Shown in pieces: positions 32,259 through 41,136 of a stretch of DNA of 64,000 bases. The notes under the pieces were generated by a model that worked only from the letters and a program-made list of their open reading frames with translations, was not told the DNA's origin and searched no databases. Position 1 is the first letter of the stretch. Every line of letters starts with the position of its first letter. Source of the DNA: Nonomuraea typhae (GTDB lineage: Bacteria > Actinomycetota > Actinomycetes > Streptosporangiales > Streptosporangiaceae); contig NZ_VRLV01000006.1 in assembly GCF_009760925.1 (NCBI RefSeq), positions 186,001 to 250,000 of the forward strand, in the 5' to 3' direction. A program made the translations under genes and the position numbers.

Positions 32259-32653
32259 ACGGAGGTCAGCTCCGAGGTGCAGGCGGGGCAGCGCTTCGCG
32301 GCCTTCGGGATCTCCGTGAGGCATTCGGGGCAGGCTCGGTGGGTCGCCTCCTCGGCCGCGGCCCTGCGGTCCTTGTAGGACGTGTAGGGCCGGACGATCA
32401 GGAAGTACACCACCCCGGCGACCATCAGGAACGAGACCAGCGCGTTGACGAAGTTGCCGTAGTTGAAGCTGGAGCGGCCGATGGTGAACTTCAGCGAGGA
32501 GAAGTCGGGCAGGCCGCCGAAGGCGGAGATCAGCGGCGTCAGCAGGTCGGCCACGAACGAGTTGACGATGGCGGTGAAGGCGGCGCCGATGACCACCGCG
32601 ATGGCCAGGTCGATCACGTTCCCTTGCAGCAGGAACTTCTTGAATCCACTCAT
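32255..32653 (-). CDS. mscL: Large-conductance mechanosensitive channel MscL
   Basis: A 132-residue protein. MSGFKKFLLQGNVIDLAIAVVIGAAF is the MscL N-terminus and first helix; a second helix (ALVSFLMVAGVVYFLIVRPY) follows. The C-terminus carries a zinc-ribbon-like CPEC and CPAC pair, frequent in actinobacterial MscL. MscL opens on hypo-osmotic shock. I start at 32653; a GTG at 32680 overlapping the upstream stop is possible. Confidence 0.93.
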   Translation of the reverse strand: MSGFKKFLLQGNVIDLAIAVVIGAAFTAIVNSFVADLLTPLISAFGGLPDFSSLKFTIGRSSFNYGNFVNALVSFLMVAGVVYFLIVRPYTSYKDRRAAAEEATHRACPECLTEIPKAAKRCPACTSELTSV

Positions 32654-32676
32654 GCCGAGAGATCGTAATCGAAAGA

Positions 32677-33219
32677 TCACGCAGAGTCAGGTTTCAGGAT
32701 GATGCTGAGCCGCCCGCCTGTCTGGGCGGCGGCCAGCTGGCCGGCCTGCGTGGGGGTCGTGGCCAGGACGACGAGGGCGCCGTGGTCGGTTGTGGCTCTG
32801 GGGATGGACAGCACCTTCACGTCGTCGGCCACCAACTGGGCCGACTGGCCCTCCCAGGCCGCCAGGACGCCGATCGAGGAGCCGGGTGCGATCAGCGCGG
32901 CGGCATCGGGGTCGGCGATGCGCACCGGCGTGGCGACCAGGCCGGGCGGTAGCCGTACCGGATGGAGGAGGCGTACGTCGGTCAGGGGCTCGCCGCGGCG
33001 CATCGGGACGGCCAGGACGGCGCCCGCGGGGTGGGCGCGCAGGGCGCCGTCGGGTGGTGCGTTGACCCGGGCCGGACGCAGGTCGCCGGGGCGCAGCGTG
33101 CCGGGGGACAGGTCTCGCGCGGCGACCAGGATCTCGGTGCCTGCCGGCGGGCGCAGTGCGAGCAGGGCGGTCAAGGTGGCGACCGCGGCCAGGACCGCGG
33201 CCAGCAGGCGGCGCTTCAC
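32677..33219 (-). CDS. SAF-domain protein (CpaB/RcpC-like)
   Basis: A 180-residue protein from GTG 33219 inside the mtnP stop (GTGA). One N-terminal helix (LLAAVLAAVATLTALLAL) leads to a SAF domain: ILVAARDLSPGTLRPGDLR and AVPMRRGEPLTDVRLL. Pilus-assembly CpaB proteins share this layout, but no other pilus genes are here. In actinomycetes such standalone SAF proteins next to mscL and mtnP are commonly seen; the role is unknown. Confidence 0.75.
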   Translation of the reverse strand: MKRRLLAAVLAAVATLTALLALRPPAGTEILVAARDLSPGTLRPGDLRPARVNAPPDGALRAHPAGAVLAVPMRRGEPLTDVRLLHPVRLPPGLVATPVRIADPDAAALIAPGSSIGVLAAWEGQSAQLVADDVKVLSIPRATTDHGALVVLATTPTQAGQLAAAQTGGRLSIILKPDSA

Positions 33220-34016
33220 GGCAGGTCGAAGGGGAGCTTGATGCCGTCGAGGACGGAGCCGCAGGCGCAGGTGCGCTCCTCGGGCAGGGCCTGCACGGTG
33301 TCGGCGACCAGGGTGCGCATGCGGACGACGTTTTGCGCGAAGAAGGCCATGACCTCGTCGTGGGTGACGCCCTCGCCGGCCTCCACGCCCGCGTCGAGGT
33401 CGGTGACCAGGGACAGGGTCGTGTAGCAGAGGGCGAGTTCGCGGGCGAGGATGGATTCGGGGAAGCCGGTCATGCCGACGATCGTCCAGCCGTTGCCGGC
33501 GAACCACCGCGACTCGGCCCGGGAGGAGAAGCGCGGGCCTTCGATGACGACGAGGGTGCCGCCGTCCACGACGTTCCACTCGGTGGCGCGGGCGGCGGTC
33601 ACGGCGACCGCGCGGCCGGACGGGCAGTAGGGGTCGGCGAAGGACACGTGGACGGCGCCGCCCGCGTCGTAGTACGTCTGCACGCGGCCGGAGGTGCGGT
33701 CGACGATCTGGTCGGGGATCACGATCGTGCCGGGGCCGTGCTCGGTGCGCAGGGAGCCCACGGCGCTGGGGGCCAGGACCTGGCGGACGCCCAGCGAGCG
33801 CAGCGCCCACAGGTTGGCGCGGTAGGGGATGCGGTGGGGCGGGAAGCGATGGTCGCGTCCATGTCTCGGGATGAACGCCACGGAACGCTCGCCGATGCGG
33901 CCGACCGTGACGACGTCGCTGGGTGGGCCGTAGGGCGTGGTGAGGGAGACCTCCTCCGCATCGTCGAGCAGGGAGTAGAAGCCTGAACCGCCGATGACGC
34001 CGATGTCTGCACGCAT
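33216..34016 (-). CDS. mtnP: S-methyl-5'-thioadenosine phosphorylase family
   Basis: A 266-residue protein starting MRADIGVIGGSGFY. Phosphate and purine motifs IPRHGRDHRFPPHRIPYRAN, EGPRFSSRAESRWF and IVGMTGFPE are the MTAP/PNP-family signature. MtnP cleaves methylthioadenosine to adenine and 5-methylthioribose-1-phosphate in methionine salvage. It overlaps the SAF gene. The close 6-oxopurine phosphorylase form cannot be fully excluded. Confidence 0.9.
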   Translation of the reverse strand: MRADIGVIGGSGFYSLLDDAEEVSLTTPYGPPSDVVTVGRIGERSVAFIPRHGRDHRFPPHRIPYRANLWALRSLGVRQVLAPSAVGSLRTEHGPGTIVIPDQIVDRTSGRVQTYYDAGGAVHVSFADPYCPSGRAVAVTAARATEWNVVDGGTLVVIEGPRFSSRAESRWFAGNGWTIVGMTGFPESILARELALCYTTLSLVTDLDAGVEAGEGVTHDEVMAFFAQNVVRMRTLVADTVQALPEERTCACGSVLDGIKLPFDLP

Positions 34017-34145
34017 GCCGCAGACATTAGCGGGAGAGATCGGGGTGCGGATGAGGCAGAGCGCGGTTCTGTGGACAACGGTGCGGCTGTGGATAGCGCC
34101 ACTCCGGAAGGTGGTCAAACGACTACGCACAGTACGATCTCGGGT

Positions 34146-36113
34146 ATGCGGCACAAGGGCCTGGGATTCATCATCGTCGCGCTCATGCTCGGCATGCTGC
34201 TGGCGGCGCTCGACCAGACGATCGTCTCCACGGCCCTGCCGACGATCGTGAGCGACCTCGGCGGCCTGGAGCAGCTGTCGTGGGTGGTCACGGGTTACAT
34301 GCTGGCCAGCACGGTTTCCACGCCTCTGTGGGGCAAGCTGGGTGATCAGTACGGCCGCAAGGGGCTGTTCCTCGGCGCGATCATCATCTTTCTCATCGGA
34401 TCCGCGCTGTGCGGGCTCAGTCAGAACATGATGCAGCTCATCCTGTTCCGTTCCCTGCAGGGGCTGGGCGGCGGCGGGCTGATGGTGCTGGCCCAGGCGA
34501 TCGTGGGCGACGTGGTGCCGGCCCGGGAGCGCGGCAGGTACCAGGGGTTCTTCGGCGCGGTCTTCGCCGTCTCCAGCATCGTCGGGCCCCTGCTCGGCGG
34601 CCTGTTCGTCGACCACCTGTCCTGGCACTGGGTCTTCTATATCAACTTGCCGATCGGCGCCGTGGCGTTGTTCGTGATCGCCGCCGTGCTGCCCGGCCAT
34701 GCCACCAAGACCAAGCACAAGATCGATTACGCGGGTGTGGTGCTGATCGGCGGCGCCACGAGCTGCCTGGTCCTCATCGCGACCTGGGGCGGAACCACCT
34801 ACGAGTGGCTGAGTCCCGAAATTTCGGGACTAGCCGCCGCAGCCCTCGCCCTCCTCATCGCCGCATATTTCGCGGAAAAGCGGGCGGCCGAGCCCATCAT
34901 GCCCCTCAAGCTCTTCAAGCTCCGCGCCTACACGATGTCGTCCCTCGTCGGCTTCGTGGTGGGTTTCGGCATGTTCGGCGCCCTGACATACCTGCCCCTC
35001 TACCTCCAGACGGTTCACGGCGTAAGCGCGACGCTGTCCGGAGTGCACCTGCTCCCGATGATGCTCGGCATGCTGACAATGTCCATCATCAGCGGACAAA
35101 TCATCTCCCGCACCGGCAAGTACCGATATTTCCCGATCGCTGGCACCTTCATCGCCACCATCGGCATGCTCATGCTCTCCGGCCTGACCGAAACCAGCAG
35201 CACCCTGGCCATGAGCGTCGACCTGCTCGTCCTGGGCATCGGCCTGGGCCTGACCATGCAGGTCCTGGTCATCGTGGTGCAGAACGCCGTCGACTTCGAC
35301 GACCTGGGCGTGGCCACCTCCGGCGCCACGTTCTTCCGCTCGATCGGCGGCTCATTCGGCGTCGCCGTACTCGGCTCGGTCTTCACCACCAGCCTCAATG
35401 CTGATATATCCGCACTAATCGCCACGACCAAGCTCCCACCCGGCGTCAACCCGGCAGACGTCCAGAAGGATCCCACCCTGATCCAGAAGCTCCCCGCCCC
35501 CCTGGCCCAGGAGTTCCTGCACGTCTACGCCGACGCCATCGCCCACGTCTTCCTGGTCGGCACGCCCATCCTGTTCGTGGCGTTCCTGCTGTCCTGGTTC
35601 ATCCCGGAACACCGCCTGCGCGAGACCACCAAGGCCGTGGACCTGGGCGAGGGCATGGGCGCGACCTCCGCCGAGCGCTCCTCGCTCGCGGAGGTGGAAA
35701 GGGGCCTGGTCCGGCTGGCCGACGCCGACCTGCGCAAGGACTACTACGTACGGCTGGCCTGGCTGACCGGCCTGGACGGCCTCCCTCCCCAGAGCGTCTG
35801 GGTCATCGCCAGGCTGGGCGGCGAGGGCTGGGTCAAGGCGGCAGACCTGGCAGAACGGGCGAACGTCACCAGGCGGGAAGGCCGGCCGTACGTGGACAGG
35901 CTGACCGAGCGCGGTCTGGTCACGCGCTCGCCCGACGGCGACTCCCTGCGGCTGACCGAGACGGGCGATCAAGCCGCGGAGCGCCTGCTGGAGCAGGCCA
36001 GGGCCGGTTTGGAGAGCTTGGTCGCCGACTGGGGGCCGAGTCCGCAGTTGCGGCAGCTGTGTGAGCGGATCGCGCCCGAGCTGCTCGGCGCGGACGCCGA
36101 CCGGCCGGCGTGA
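34146..36113 (+). CDS. MFS (EmrB/QacA) transporter fused to a MarR-like winged helix
   Basis: A 655-residue protein. Residues 1-505 form a 14-helix DHA2 drug/proton antiporter (LDQTIVSTALPTIVSDLGG motif and GKLGDQYGRKGLFLGA loop). A linker near 505-540 precedes a C-terminal MarR-type wHTH about 540-655: DGLPPQSVWVIARLGGEG, VKAADLAERANVTRREGRPYVDRLTERGLVTRS, LRLTETGDQAAERLL. Such transporter/regulator fusions are rare and suggest self-control. TACGAT lies 7 bases before the ATG, so the message may be leaderless. Confidence 0.88.
   Translation: MRHKGLGFIIVALMLGMLLAALDQTIVSTALPTIVSDLGGLEQLSWVVTGYMLASTVSTPLWGKLGDQYGRKGLFLGAIIIFLIGSALCGLSQNMMQLILFRSLQGLGGGGLMVLAQAIVGDVVPARERGRYQGFFGAVFAVSSIVGPLLGGLFVDHLSWHWVFYINLPIGAVALFVIAAVLPGHATKTKHKIDYAGVVLIGGATSCLVLIATWGGTTYEWLSPEISGLAAAALALLIAAYFAEKRAAEPIMPLKLFKLRAYTMSSLVGFVVGFGMFGALTYLPLYLQTVHGVSATLSGVHLLPMMLGMLTMSIISGQIISRTGKYRYFPIAGTFIATIGMLMLSGLTETSSTLAMSVDLLVLGIGLGLTMQVLVIVVQNAVDFDDLGVATSGATFFRSIGGSFGVAVLGSVFTTSLNADISALIATTKLPPGVNPADVQKDPTLIQKLPAPLAQEFLHVYADAIAHVFLVGTPILFVAFLLSWFIPEHRLRETTKAVDLGEGMGATSAERSSLAEVERGLVRLADADLRKDYYVRLAWLTGLDGLPPQSVWVIARLGGEGWVKAADLAERANVTRREGRPYVDRLTERGLVTRSPDGDSLRLTETGDQAAERLLEQARAGLESLVADWGPSPQLRQLCERIAPELLGADADRPA
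34812..34831. repeat. perfect 20-bp palindrome inside the MFS gene
   Basis: AGTCCCGAAATTTCGGGACT reads the same on both strands. It interrupts the usual GC-rich codon use with AAA-TTT in the centre. It could be a protein-binding site in the CDS or chance. Confidence 0.9.
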
Positions 36114-36114
36114 T

Positions 36115-36408
36115 TCAGCTGGAAGCTGCCGCGGGAGCGGCGGCGCTCTTCTCGGAAGAGGTGGAAGACGACTTCTCGGAAGAGGTGGAGCTCTTCTCGG
36201 TGGAGGAGGTCGTGGTGGCGGACGTGGACGACGACCGGTTGTCCGTCTTGTAGAAGCCCGACCCCTTGAACACGATGGCAGCGGCCGAGAAGATCTTCCG
36301 CAGGCTGCCCTCGCAGGTGGGGCAGACGGTCAGAGCGTCATCGGAGAACTTCTGAACGACTTCGAGAGGCTGCCCGCAGTCGTTGCAGACGTACTGGTAG
36401 GTGGGCAC
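36115..36408 (-). CDS. FmdB-family zinc-ribbon protein
   Basis: A 97-residue protein from GTG 36408 behind AGGAGGAACGC. The N-terminal zinc ribbon VPTYQYVCNDCG and LTVCPTCEGSLRK give two CxxC knuckles, and FKGSGFYKTD follows. The C-terminal half is Ser/Thr/Lys-rich and repetitive (SSEKSSSTSSEKS), likely disordered. FmdB proteins are putative regulators with no firm role. Confidence 0.87.
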   Translation of the reverse strand: MPTYQYVCNDCGQPLEVVQKFSDDALTVCPTCEGSLRKIFSAAAIVFKGSGFYKTDNRSSSTSATTTSSTEKSSTSSEKSSSTSSEKSAAAPAAASS

Positions 36409-36476
36409 GCGTTCCTCCTCTTGCGATTGGCACTCGACCGTGGCGACTGCTAATGGTAACCGATGGGGGCAAACTT

Positions 36477-37979
36477 TCATTCCAGACCCCGCTCGCCGTA
36501 CCAACCGGCCAGCTTGCCCCGGCGGCTGACCGCGCGCAGGCGGCGCTCGACCTCCTCGCGGCAGCTCGCGGTGGTCACGACCAGCAGCTGGTCCTCGGCC
36601 CGGACCCTCGTGGTGCCGGCGGGCACGAACGAGCGGCCCTCACGCACGACGAGCGTGATCGCCGCCCCGGCCGGCAACCGCAGCTCGAAGATCTCCACAC
36701 CGTGCAACTGGGAGCCGGGAGGCACCTTGACCTGCAGAAGGTCGGCGTTGAGCTCCTCCAAAGGCGCCGACTCCACCTGAAGGTCGTGCACCTCGCCCGG
36801 CGCCCCGACGCCCAGCACCCGCGCCACGAACGGCAGCGTCGGCCCCTGGACCACGGTGAACACGATCACCACGACGAAGACCATGTTGAAGATGCCCTTG
36901 GAGTCCGGCGAGGCCGCCCAGGGGATCGTGGCCAGCACGATCGGCACCGCGCCGCGCAACCCCGCCCACGACAGGAACGCCTGCTCCCGCCATCCTGTAC
37001 GGCCCAGCCGCGCCGCCCAGGCCAGCGCCGCCGAGACCATGACCGAGACGGGCCTGGCCAGGAGCACCAGGACGGTGCCCGCGATGAGGCCGGGCACGAT
37101 CGCCGCCGGCAGCTCGTTGGGGCTGGCCAGCATCCCGAGCATGACGAACAGCAGGATCTGCGCCAGCCAGGCGGCCCCTTCGGCGAACCCCCTGGTCGCC
37201 GCCCGGTGCGGCAGTTGCGCGTTGCCCAGGATCAACGCCGTCATGTAGACGGCCAGGAAGCCGGAACCATGCAGTTGTACGGCCCCGCCGTACGCCAGGA
37301 AGGCCAGCGACAGCACCGCGAGCGGATAGAGACCGGAGGCGGCCAGGGCCACGTGGCGCAGCGCGAACGCCCCGATGGGGCCGACGGCCAGGGCGACGGC
37401 GGCGCCGATGAGCAGTTCGATGCCGGTCTGCAGGATGAACTCCCCGATACCGGGCACCGGCTTGCTGAACTGGCTGAGCAGCACCACCGCGATGACCGTG
37501 GGCGCGTCGTTGAACCCGGACTCGGCCTCCAGGATGCCCCCGAGGCGCGACGGCAGCGGCAATCGGCGCAGAACGGAGAAGACGGCAGCCGCGTCGGTCG
37601 AGGCCAGCACCGCGCCCACGATGAGCGCGGTGCGCCAGTCGATGCCGAGCAGCCCGGTGACGGCCAGCGCGACCACGATGATGCTGACGGCCACGCCGAC
37701 CGTGGCCAGGATGAGCGCGAGGGGTACGGCCCGGCGAACGTGGTTCCAGTTCGTGGTCAGGCCGCCTTCGGCCAGGATGACGGCCAGCGCGGTGAGCCCG
37801 ATGTGCTTGGCCAGCATCGGGTCCTCGAACTGGATGCCGATGCCGCCCTCGCCCAGCACCAGGCCGAGGCCGAGGAAGAGCAGAAGGCTCGGCAGGCCGC
37901 TGCGGTGGGCGATGCGGACGGAGGCGATGGCGGCGATGAAGACGGCGCCACCGAGAAGGAGCCAGAACTCAACGGTCAT
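36477..37979 (-). CDS. CPA1-family cation/proton antiporter with RCK_C (TrkA-C) domain
   Basis: A 500-residue protein with about 12 helices and the CPA1 motifs LAEGGLTTNW, GAVLASTDAAAVFSVL and ESGFNDAPTV (the ND pair), then AFLSWAGLRGAVPIVLATIP. Residues about 395-490 are soluble; the C-terminal EIFELRLPAGAAITLVVREG is a TrkA-C/RCK_C domain. In NhaP2/CvrA-like potassium/proton antiporters this domain binds regulators, sometimes c-di-AMP. It would act opposite to the KimA-like importer. Confidence 0.88.
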   Translation of the reverse strand: MTVEFWLLLGGAVFIAAIASVRIAHRSGLPSLLLFLGLGLVLGEGGIGIQFEDPMLAKHIGLTALAVILAEGGLTTNWNHVRRAVPLALILATVGVAVSIIVVALAVTGLLGIDWRTALIVGAVLASTDAAAVFSVLRRLPLPSRLGGILEAESGFNDAPTVIAVVLLSQFSKPVPGIGEFILQTGIELLIGAAVALAVGPIGAFALRHVALAASGLYPLAVLSLAFLAYGGAVQLHGSGFLAVYMTALILGNAQLPHRAATRGFAEGAAWLAQILLFVMLGMLASPNELPAAIVPGLIAGTVLVLLARPVSVMVSAALAWAARLGRTGWREQAFLSWAGLRGAVPIVLATIPWAASPDSKGIFNMVFVVVIVFTVVQGPTLPFVARVLGVGAPGEVHDLQVESAPLEELNADLLQVKVPPGSQLHGVEIFELRLPAGAAITLVVREGRSFVPAGTTRVRAEDQLLVVTTASCREEVERRLRAVSRRGKLAGWYGERGLE

Positions 37980-38001
37980 CTGGCCCCCTCCCTGTTTGTA
38001 G

Positions 38002-38571
38002 TCACATAAGCCTAGTGAGTCCCGCAGGAGTCACTGCATAACGGACGCGCTGGTCGTGGGCTTCGGCGGGTACGCCGTCGATCAGCTCGCCGTCGTGCAG
38101 CAGGGCCACGATGGGGACGTTCGGTCCCACCCTGGCCAGGGCGCGGTCGTAGGAACCGCCGCCGCGGCCCAGCCGTACGCCGGTCCTGGCGTCCACGGCG
38201 AGCGCGGGAACGATCACCAGCGCGGCGGTGCGGATCGCGTCCACGCCGCGTTTGGTGTCTATGGGCTCCATGATCCCAGAACGTCCGGGTGTGAGGGTAT
38301 CCGGTCCGTCGTAAACCGCCCAGTCCAGGTCGTCGTCGGCTTTGTGCACAGGCAAGATCACTGTGGCGCCGTGTTTCCACAGAGCGAAGACAAGGCCATG
38401 CGTCTCGGGCTCGGAACCGGTAGACCAGTAGCACGCCACCAGCCCGGCCATCTGCACCCACGGCTGATCAAGGAGGGTTTCCCGAATGCTTGTCGCGTTT
38501 GCCCGGCGTTGCTCGGGAGAAAGGGACGTGCGCGCCCGGATCAGAGTGCGGCGCAGCTTCATCTTGTCCAC
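38002..38571 (-). CDS. 5-formyltetrahydrofolate cyclo-ligase
   Basis: A 189-residue protein from GTG 38571, five bases after GGAGG. KMKLRRTLIRARTSLSP at the start, GRSGIMEP, VIVPALAVDARTGVRLGRGGGSYDRAL and a late AEAHDQRV are the MTHFS signature with the ATP-binding GRGGGYYD-type loop (Ser for the first Tyr). It converts 5-formyl-THF to methenyl-THF. It is divergent from galU, 24 bases apart. Confidence 0.92.
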   Translation of the reverse strand: MDKMKLRRTLIRARTSLSPEQRRANATSIRETLLDQPWVQMAGLVACYWSTGSEPETHGLVFALWKHGATVILPVHKADDDLDWAVYDGPDTLTPGRSGIMEPIDTKRGVDAIRTAALVIVPALAVDARTGVRLGRGGGSYDRALARVGPNVPIVALLHDGELIDGVPAEAHDQRVRYAVTPAGLTRLM

Positions 38572-38595
38572 AGGTACCTCCACTAGGGTCTACTC

Positions 38596-39498
38596 ATGGC
38601 TGACTTCGACCCTGTGACGAAAGCCGTCGTGCCCGCCGCGGGTCTGGGCACCCGGTTCCTCCCGGCGACCAAGGCGACACCCAAGGAGATGTTGCCCATC
38701 GTCGACAAGCCCGCGATCCAGTATGTCGTCGAGGAGGCCGCCTCCGCCGGGCTGCTCGACGTCCTCATGGTCACGGGCAAGAACAAACGGTCGATCGAGG
38801 ACCACTTCGACCGCGCGTTCGAGCTGGAGGAGGTGCTCGAAGCCAAGGGCGACGAGCATCGGTTGTCCCAGGTCCGCGAGCCGGCCTCGCTGGCGACCCT
38901 GCACTACGTACGGCAGGGCGAGCCGAAGGGCCTCGGCCACGCGGTGCTCTGCGCCAAGCAGCACGTCGGCGACCACCCGTTCGCCTGCCTGCTCGGCGAC
39001 GACCTCATCGACTACCGCGACGAGCTGCTCAAGCGCATGATCGAGGTCCGCGGCGCCTACGGCGGCAGCGTGATCGCGCTCATGGAGGTCCCCGAGGAGC
39101 AGGTCTCCCTGTACGGCGTGGCCACCATCCAGGCCACCGACGAGGACGACGTGGTCCGGGTGACCGACCTGGTGGAGAAGCCGCCGGTCGCCGAGGCGCC
39201 CTCCAACTGGGCCATCATCGGGCGATACGTCATCGACCCGGCCGTCTTCGAGGTGCTGGAGAACACCCCGCCCGGCCGCGGCGGCGAGATCCAGCTGACC
39301 GACGCGCTCCGCACGCTGGCCGGCCGCTCCACGGCGGAGGGCGGGCCGGTGCACGGGGTGCTGTTCCGCGGGCGCCGCTACGACACCGGTGACAAACTCG
39401 ACTATCTGCGCACGGTGGTCAAGTTCGCCGCGGACCGCCCCGATCTTGCCCCAGAGTTCGTTCCGTGGTTGCGGGAGTTCCTCCGTGAAATCGGTTGA
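38596..39498 (+). CDS. galU: UTP-glucose-1-phosphate uridylyltransferase
   Basis: A 300-residue protein. AVVPAAGLGTRFLPATKATPKEMLPI is the nucleotidyltransferase start motif, followed by KPAIQYVVEEA and the lysine DLVEKPP region. GalU makes UDP-glucose for envelope polymers. The galU gene begins the chain galU-moeA-moaC-moaB-GNAT, each overlapping or within 40 bases. Confidence 0.95.
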   Translation: MADFDPVTKAVVPAAGLGTRFLPATKATPKEMLPIVDKPAIQYVVEEAASAGLLDVLMVTGKNKRSIEDHFDRAFELEEVLEAKGDEHRLSQVREPASLATLHYVRQGEPKGLGHAVLCAKQHVGDHPFACLLGDDLIDYRDELLKRMIEVRGAYGGSVIALMEVPEEQVSLYGVATIQATDEDDVVRVTDLVEKPPVAEAPSNWAIIGRYVIDPAVFEVLENTPPGRGGEIQLTDALRTLAGRSTAEGGPVHGVLFRGRRYDTGDKLDYLRTVVKFAADRPDLAPEFVPWLREFLREIG

Positions 39499-40672
39499 CG
39501 CGCACCTGGCCGAGATCCTGGCCACGGTACGCACCCTGGCGCCGCTCGAGCTCGAGCTCGAGCGGTCGCTGGGCACCACGCTGGCCGAGGAGGTCAGCGC
39601 GCCGGTGCCGCTGCCGCCGTTCGACAACTCGGCCATGGACGGCTATGCCGTACGTGCCGCCGATGTCGAGGCGGTTCCGGTCACGCTGCCGGTGATCGAC
39701 GACGTGGCCGCCGGATCCGACGAACTGCGTGCCGTCGGGCCCGGCCACGCCGTACGCATCATGACCGGCGCGCCCGTGCCGGCCGGCGCGGACGCCGTCG
39801 TGCCGGTCGAATGGACCGACGGCGGCACCGTCTCGGTCACGATCGGCCAGAGCGCGCCGGCCGGCAACGCCATCCGCCGCGCGGGCGAGGACGTGCAGGC
39901 CGGCGAGGTCGTGCTCCGGCCGGGCACGGTGATCGGCCCCGCGCAGCTCGGCATCGTCGCGGGCGTGGGCCGCCGCCGCGTGTGGGTACGCCCGCGCCCG
40001 CGCGTCGTCGTGCTCTCGACCGGCGCCGAACTGGTCGAACCCGGACTCCCGCTGCGCACCGGCCAGATCTGGGACTCCAACAGCTTCACGCTCACCGCCG
40101 CCGTCCGCGAGAGCGGCGGCGACGGCTACCGCGCCACGACCGTGGGCGACGATCCGGCCCGTTTCCTGGAGCAGCTCGACGCCCAGCTCGTCCGCGCCGA
40201 CGCCATCATCACCAGCGGCGGCGTCTCCATGGGCGCCTATGAGCCGGTCAAGGAGGCGCTGTCGCCGCTGGGCACGGTCCGTTTCGAGAAGGTCGCCATG
40301 CAGCCGGGCATGCCCCAGGGCTTCGGCGTCGTGGGCGACGACCAGGTGCCGATCTTCGCGCTGCCCGGCAATCCGGTCTCGTCCTTCGTCTCGTTCATGC
40401 TGTTCGTACGGCCGGCGTTGCGGAAGATGCGCGGCCTGCCGGCCGGGGCGCCCGAGTCGGTCTCCGCCCAGGTCACGGGCCCCTTGCGGTCGCCGGCCGG
40501 GCGGCGTTCCTATCTGCGTGGCGTGCTGGCGGCCGACGGCACGGTGACGCCGGCCCGCGGGCAGGGTTCCCATCAGCTGGCGGCGCTGGCCTCGGCCAAC
40601 GCCCTCATCGTGGTCCCCGAGGACGTAACCGAGGTGCCCGCAGGGGCTTCTGTGCAGGTGATCAGGCTGTGA
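39485..40672 (+). CDS. moeA: Molybdopterin molybdenumtransferase
   Basis: A 395-residue protein from GTG 39485, overlapping galU by 14 bases. DNSAMDGYAVR, IMTGAPVPAGADAVVPVE, SGGVSMG and the LPGNPVSS loop are all present. MoeA inserts molybdate into molybdopterin. It shares a unit with moaC and moaB. Confidence 0.94.
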   Translation: MKSVDAHLAEILATVRTLAPLELELERSLGTTLAEEVSAPVPLPPFDNSAMDGYAVRAADVEAVPVTLPVIDDVAAGSDELRAVGPGHAVRIMTGAPVPAGADAVVPVEWTDGGTVSVTIGQSAPAGNAIRRAGEDVQAGEVVLRPGTVIGPAQLGIVAGVGRRRVWVRPRPRVVVLSTGAELVEPGLPLRTGQIWDSNSFTLTAAVRESGGDGYRATTVGDDPARFLEQLDAQLVRADAIITSGGVSMGAYEPVKEALSPLGTVRFEKVAMQPGMPQGFGVVGDDQVPIFALPGNPVSSFVSFMLFVRPALRKMRGLPAGAPESVSAQVTGPLRSPAGRRSYLRGVLAADGTVTPARGQGSHQLAALASANALIVVPEDVTEVPAGASVQVIRL

Positions 40673-41136
40673 GTTTCACCCATCTGGACGAATCAGGCGC
40701 TGCCCGCATGGTCGACGTCTCGGCCAAGGACGTCGGCGCCCGCACGGCGACCGCGACCGGCCGCGTGCTGTTGTCGGAAGAGGCGGTGGCGCTGCTGCGC
40801 TCCGGCGAGGTGCCCAAGGGCGACGCGCTGGGCGTGGCCAGGATCGCCGGCATCATGGGCGCCAAGCGCACGCCCGACCTCATTCCGCTGTGTCATCCCA
40901 TCGCGCTGCACGGGGTGAAGGTCACGCTCGAGGTCGTGGACGCGGGCGTGGACATCACCTGCGTGGTGAAGACCGCCGATCGCACGGGCGTGGAGATGGA
41001 GGCGCTGACCGCGGTCTCGGTGGCGGCGCTGGCGCTGATCGACATGGTCAAGGCGGTGGACCCGGCGGCGGTGATCACCGACGTGCGGGTCGAGGAGAAG
41101 ACGGGCGGCAAGACCGGCCACTGGACGCGGCCATGA
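40669..41136 (+). CDS. moaC: Cyclic pyranopterin monophosphate synthase
   Basis: A 155-residue protein from GTG 40669 (GTGA overlap with moeA). SFTHLDESGAARMVDVSAK, KGDALGVARIAGIMGAKRT, PLCHPI and GVEMEALTAVSVAALALIDM are the MoaC signature, with the catalytic lysine and histidine regions present. It acts in an early step of molybdenum cofactor synthesis. Confidence 0.95.
   Translation: MSFTHLDESGAARMVDVSAKDVGARTATATGRVLLSEEAVALLRSGEVPKGDALGVARIAGIMGAKRTPDLIPLCHPIALHGVKVTLEVVDAGVDITCVVKTADRTGVEMEALTAVSVAALALIDMVKAVDPAAVITDVRVEEKTGGKTGHWTRP

Noticed and set aside
36453..38009. 518-codon plus-strand frame opposite the CPA1 antiporter
   Set aside because: Shadow frame; the minus-strand frame has clear transmembrane and CPA1 motifs.
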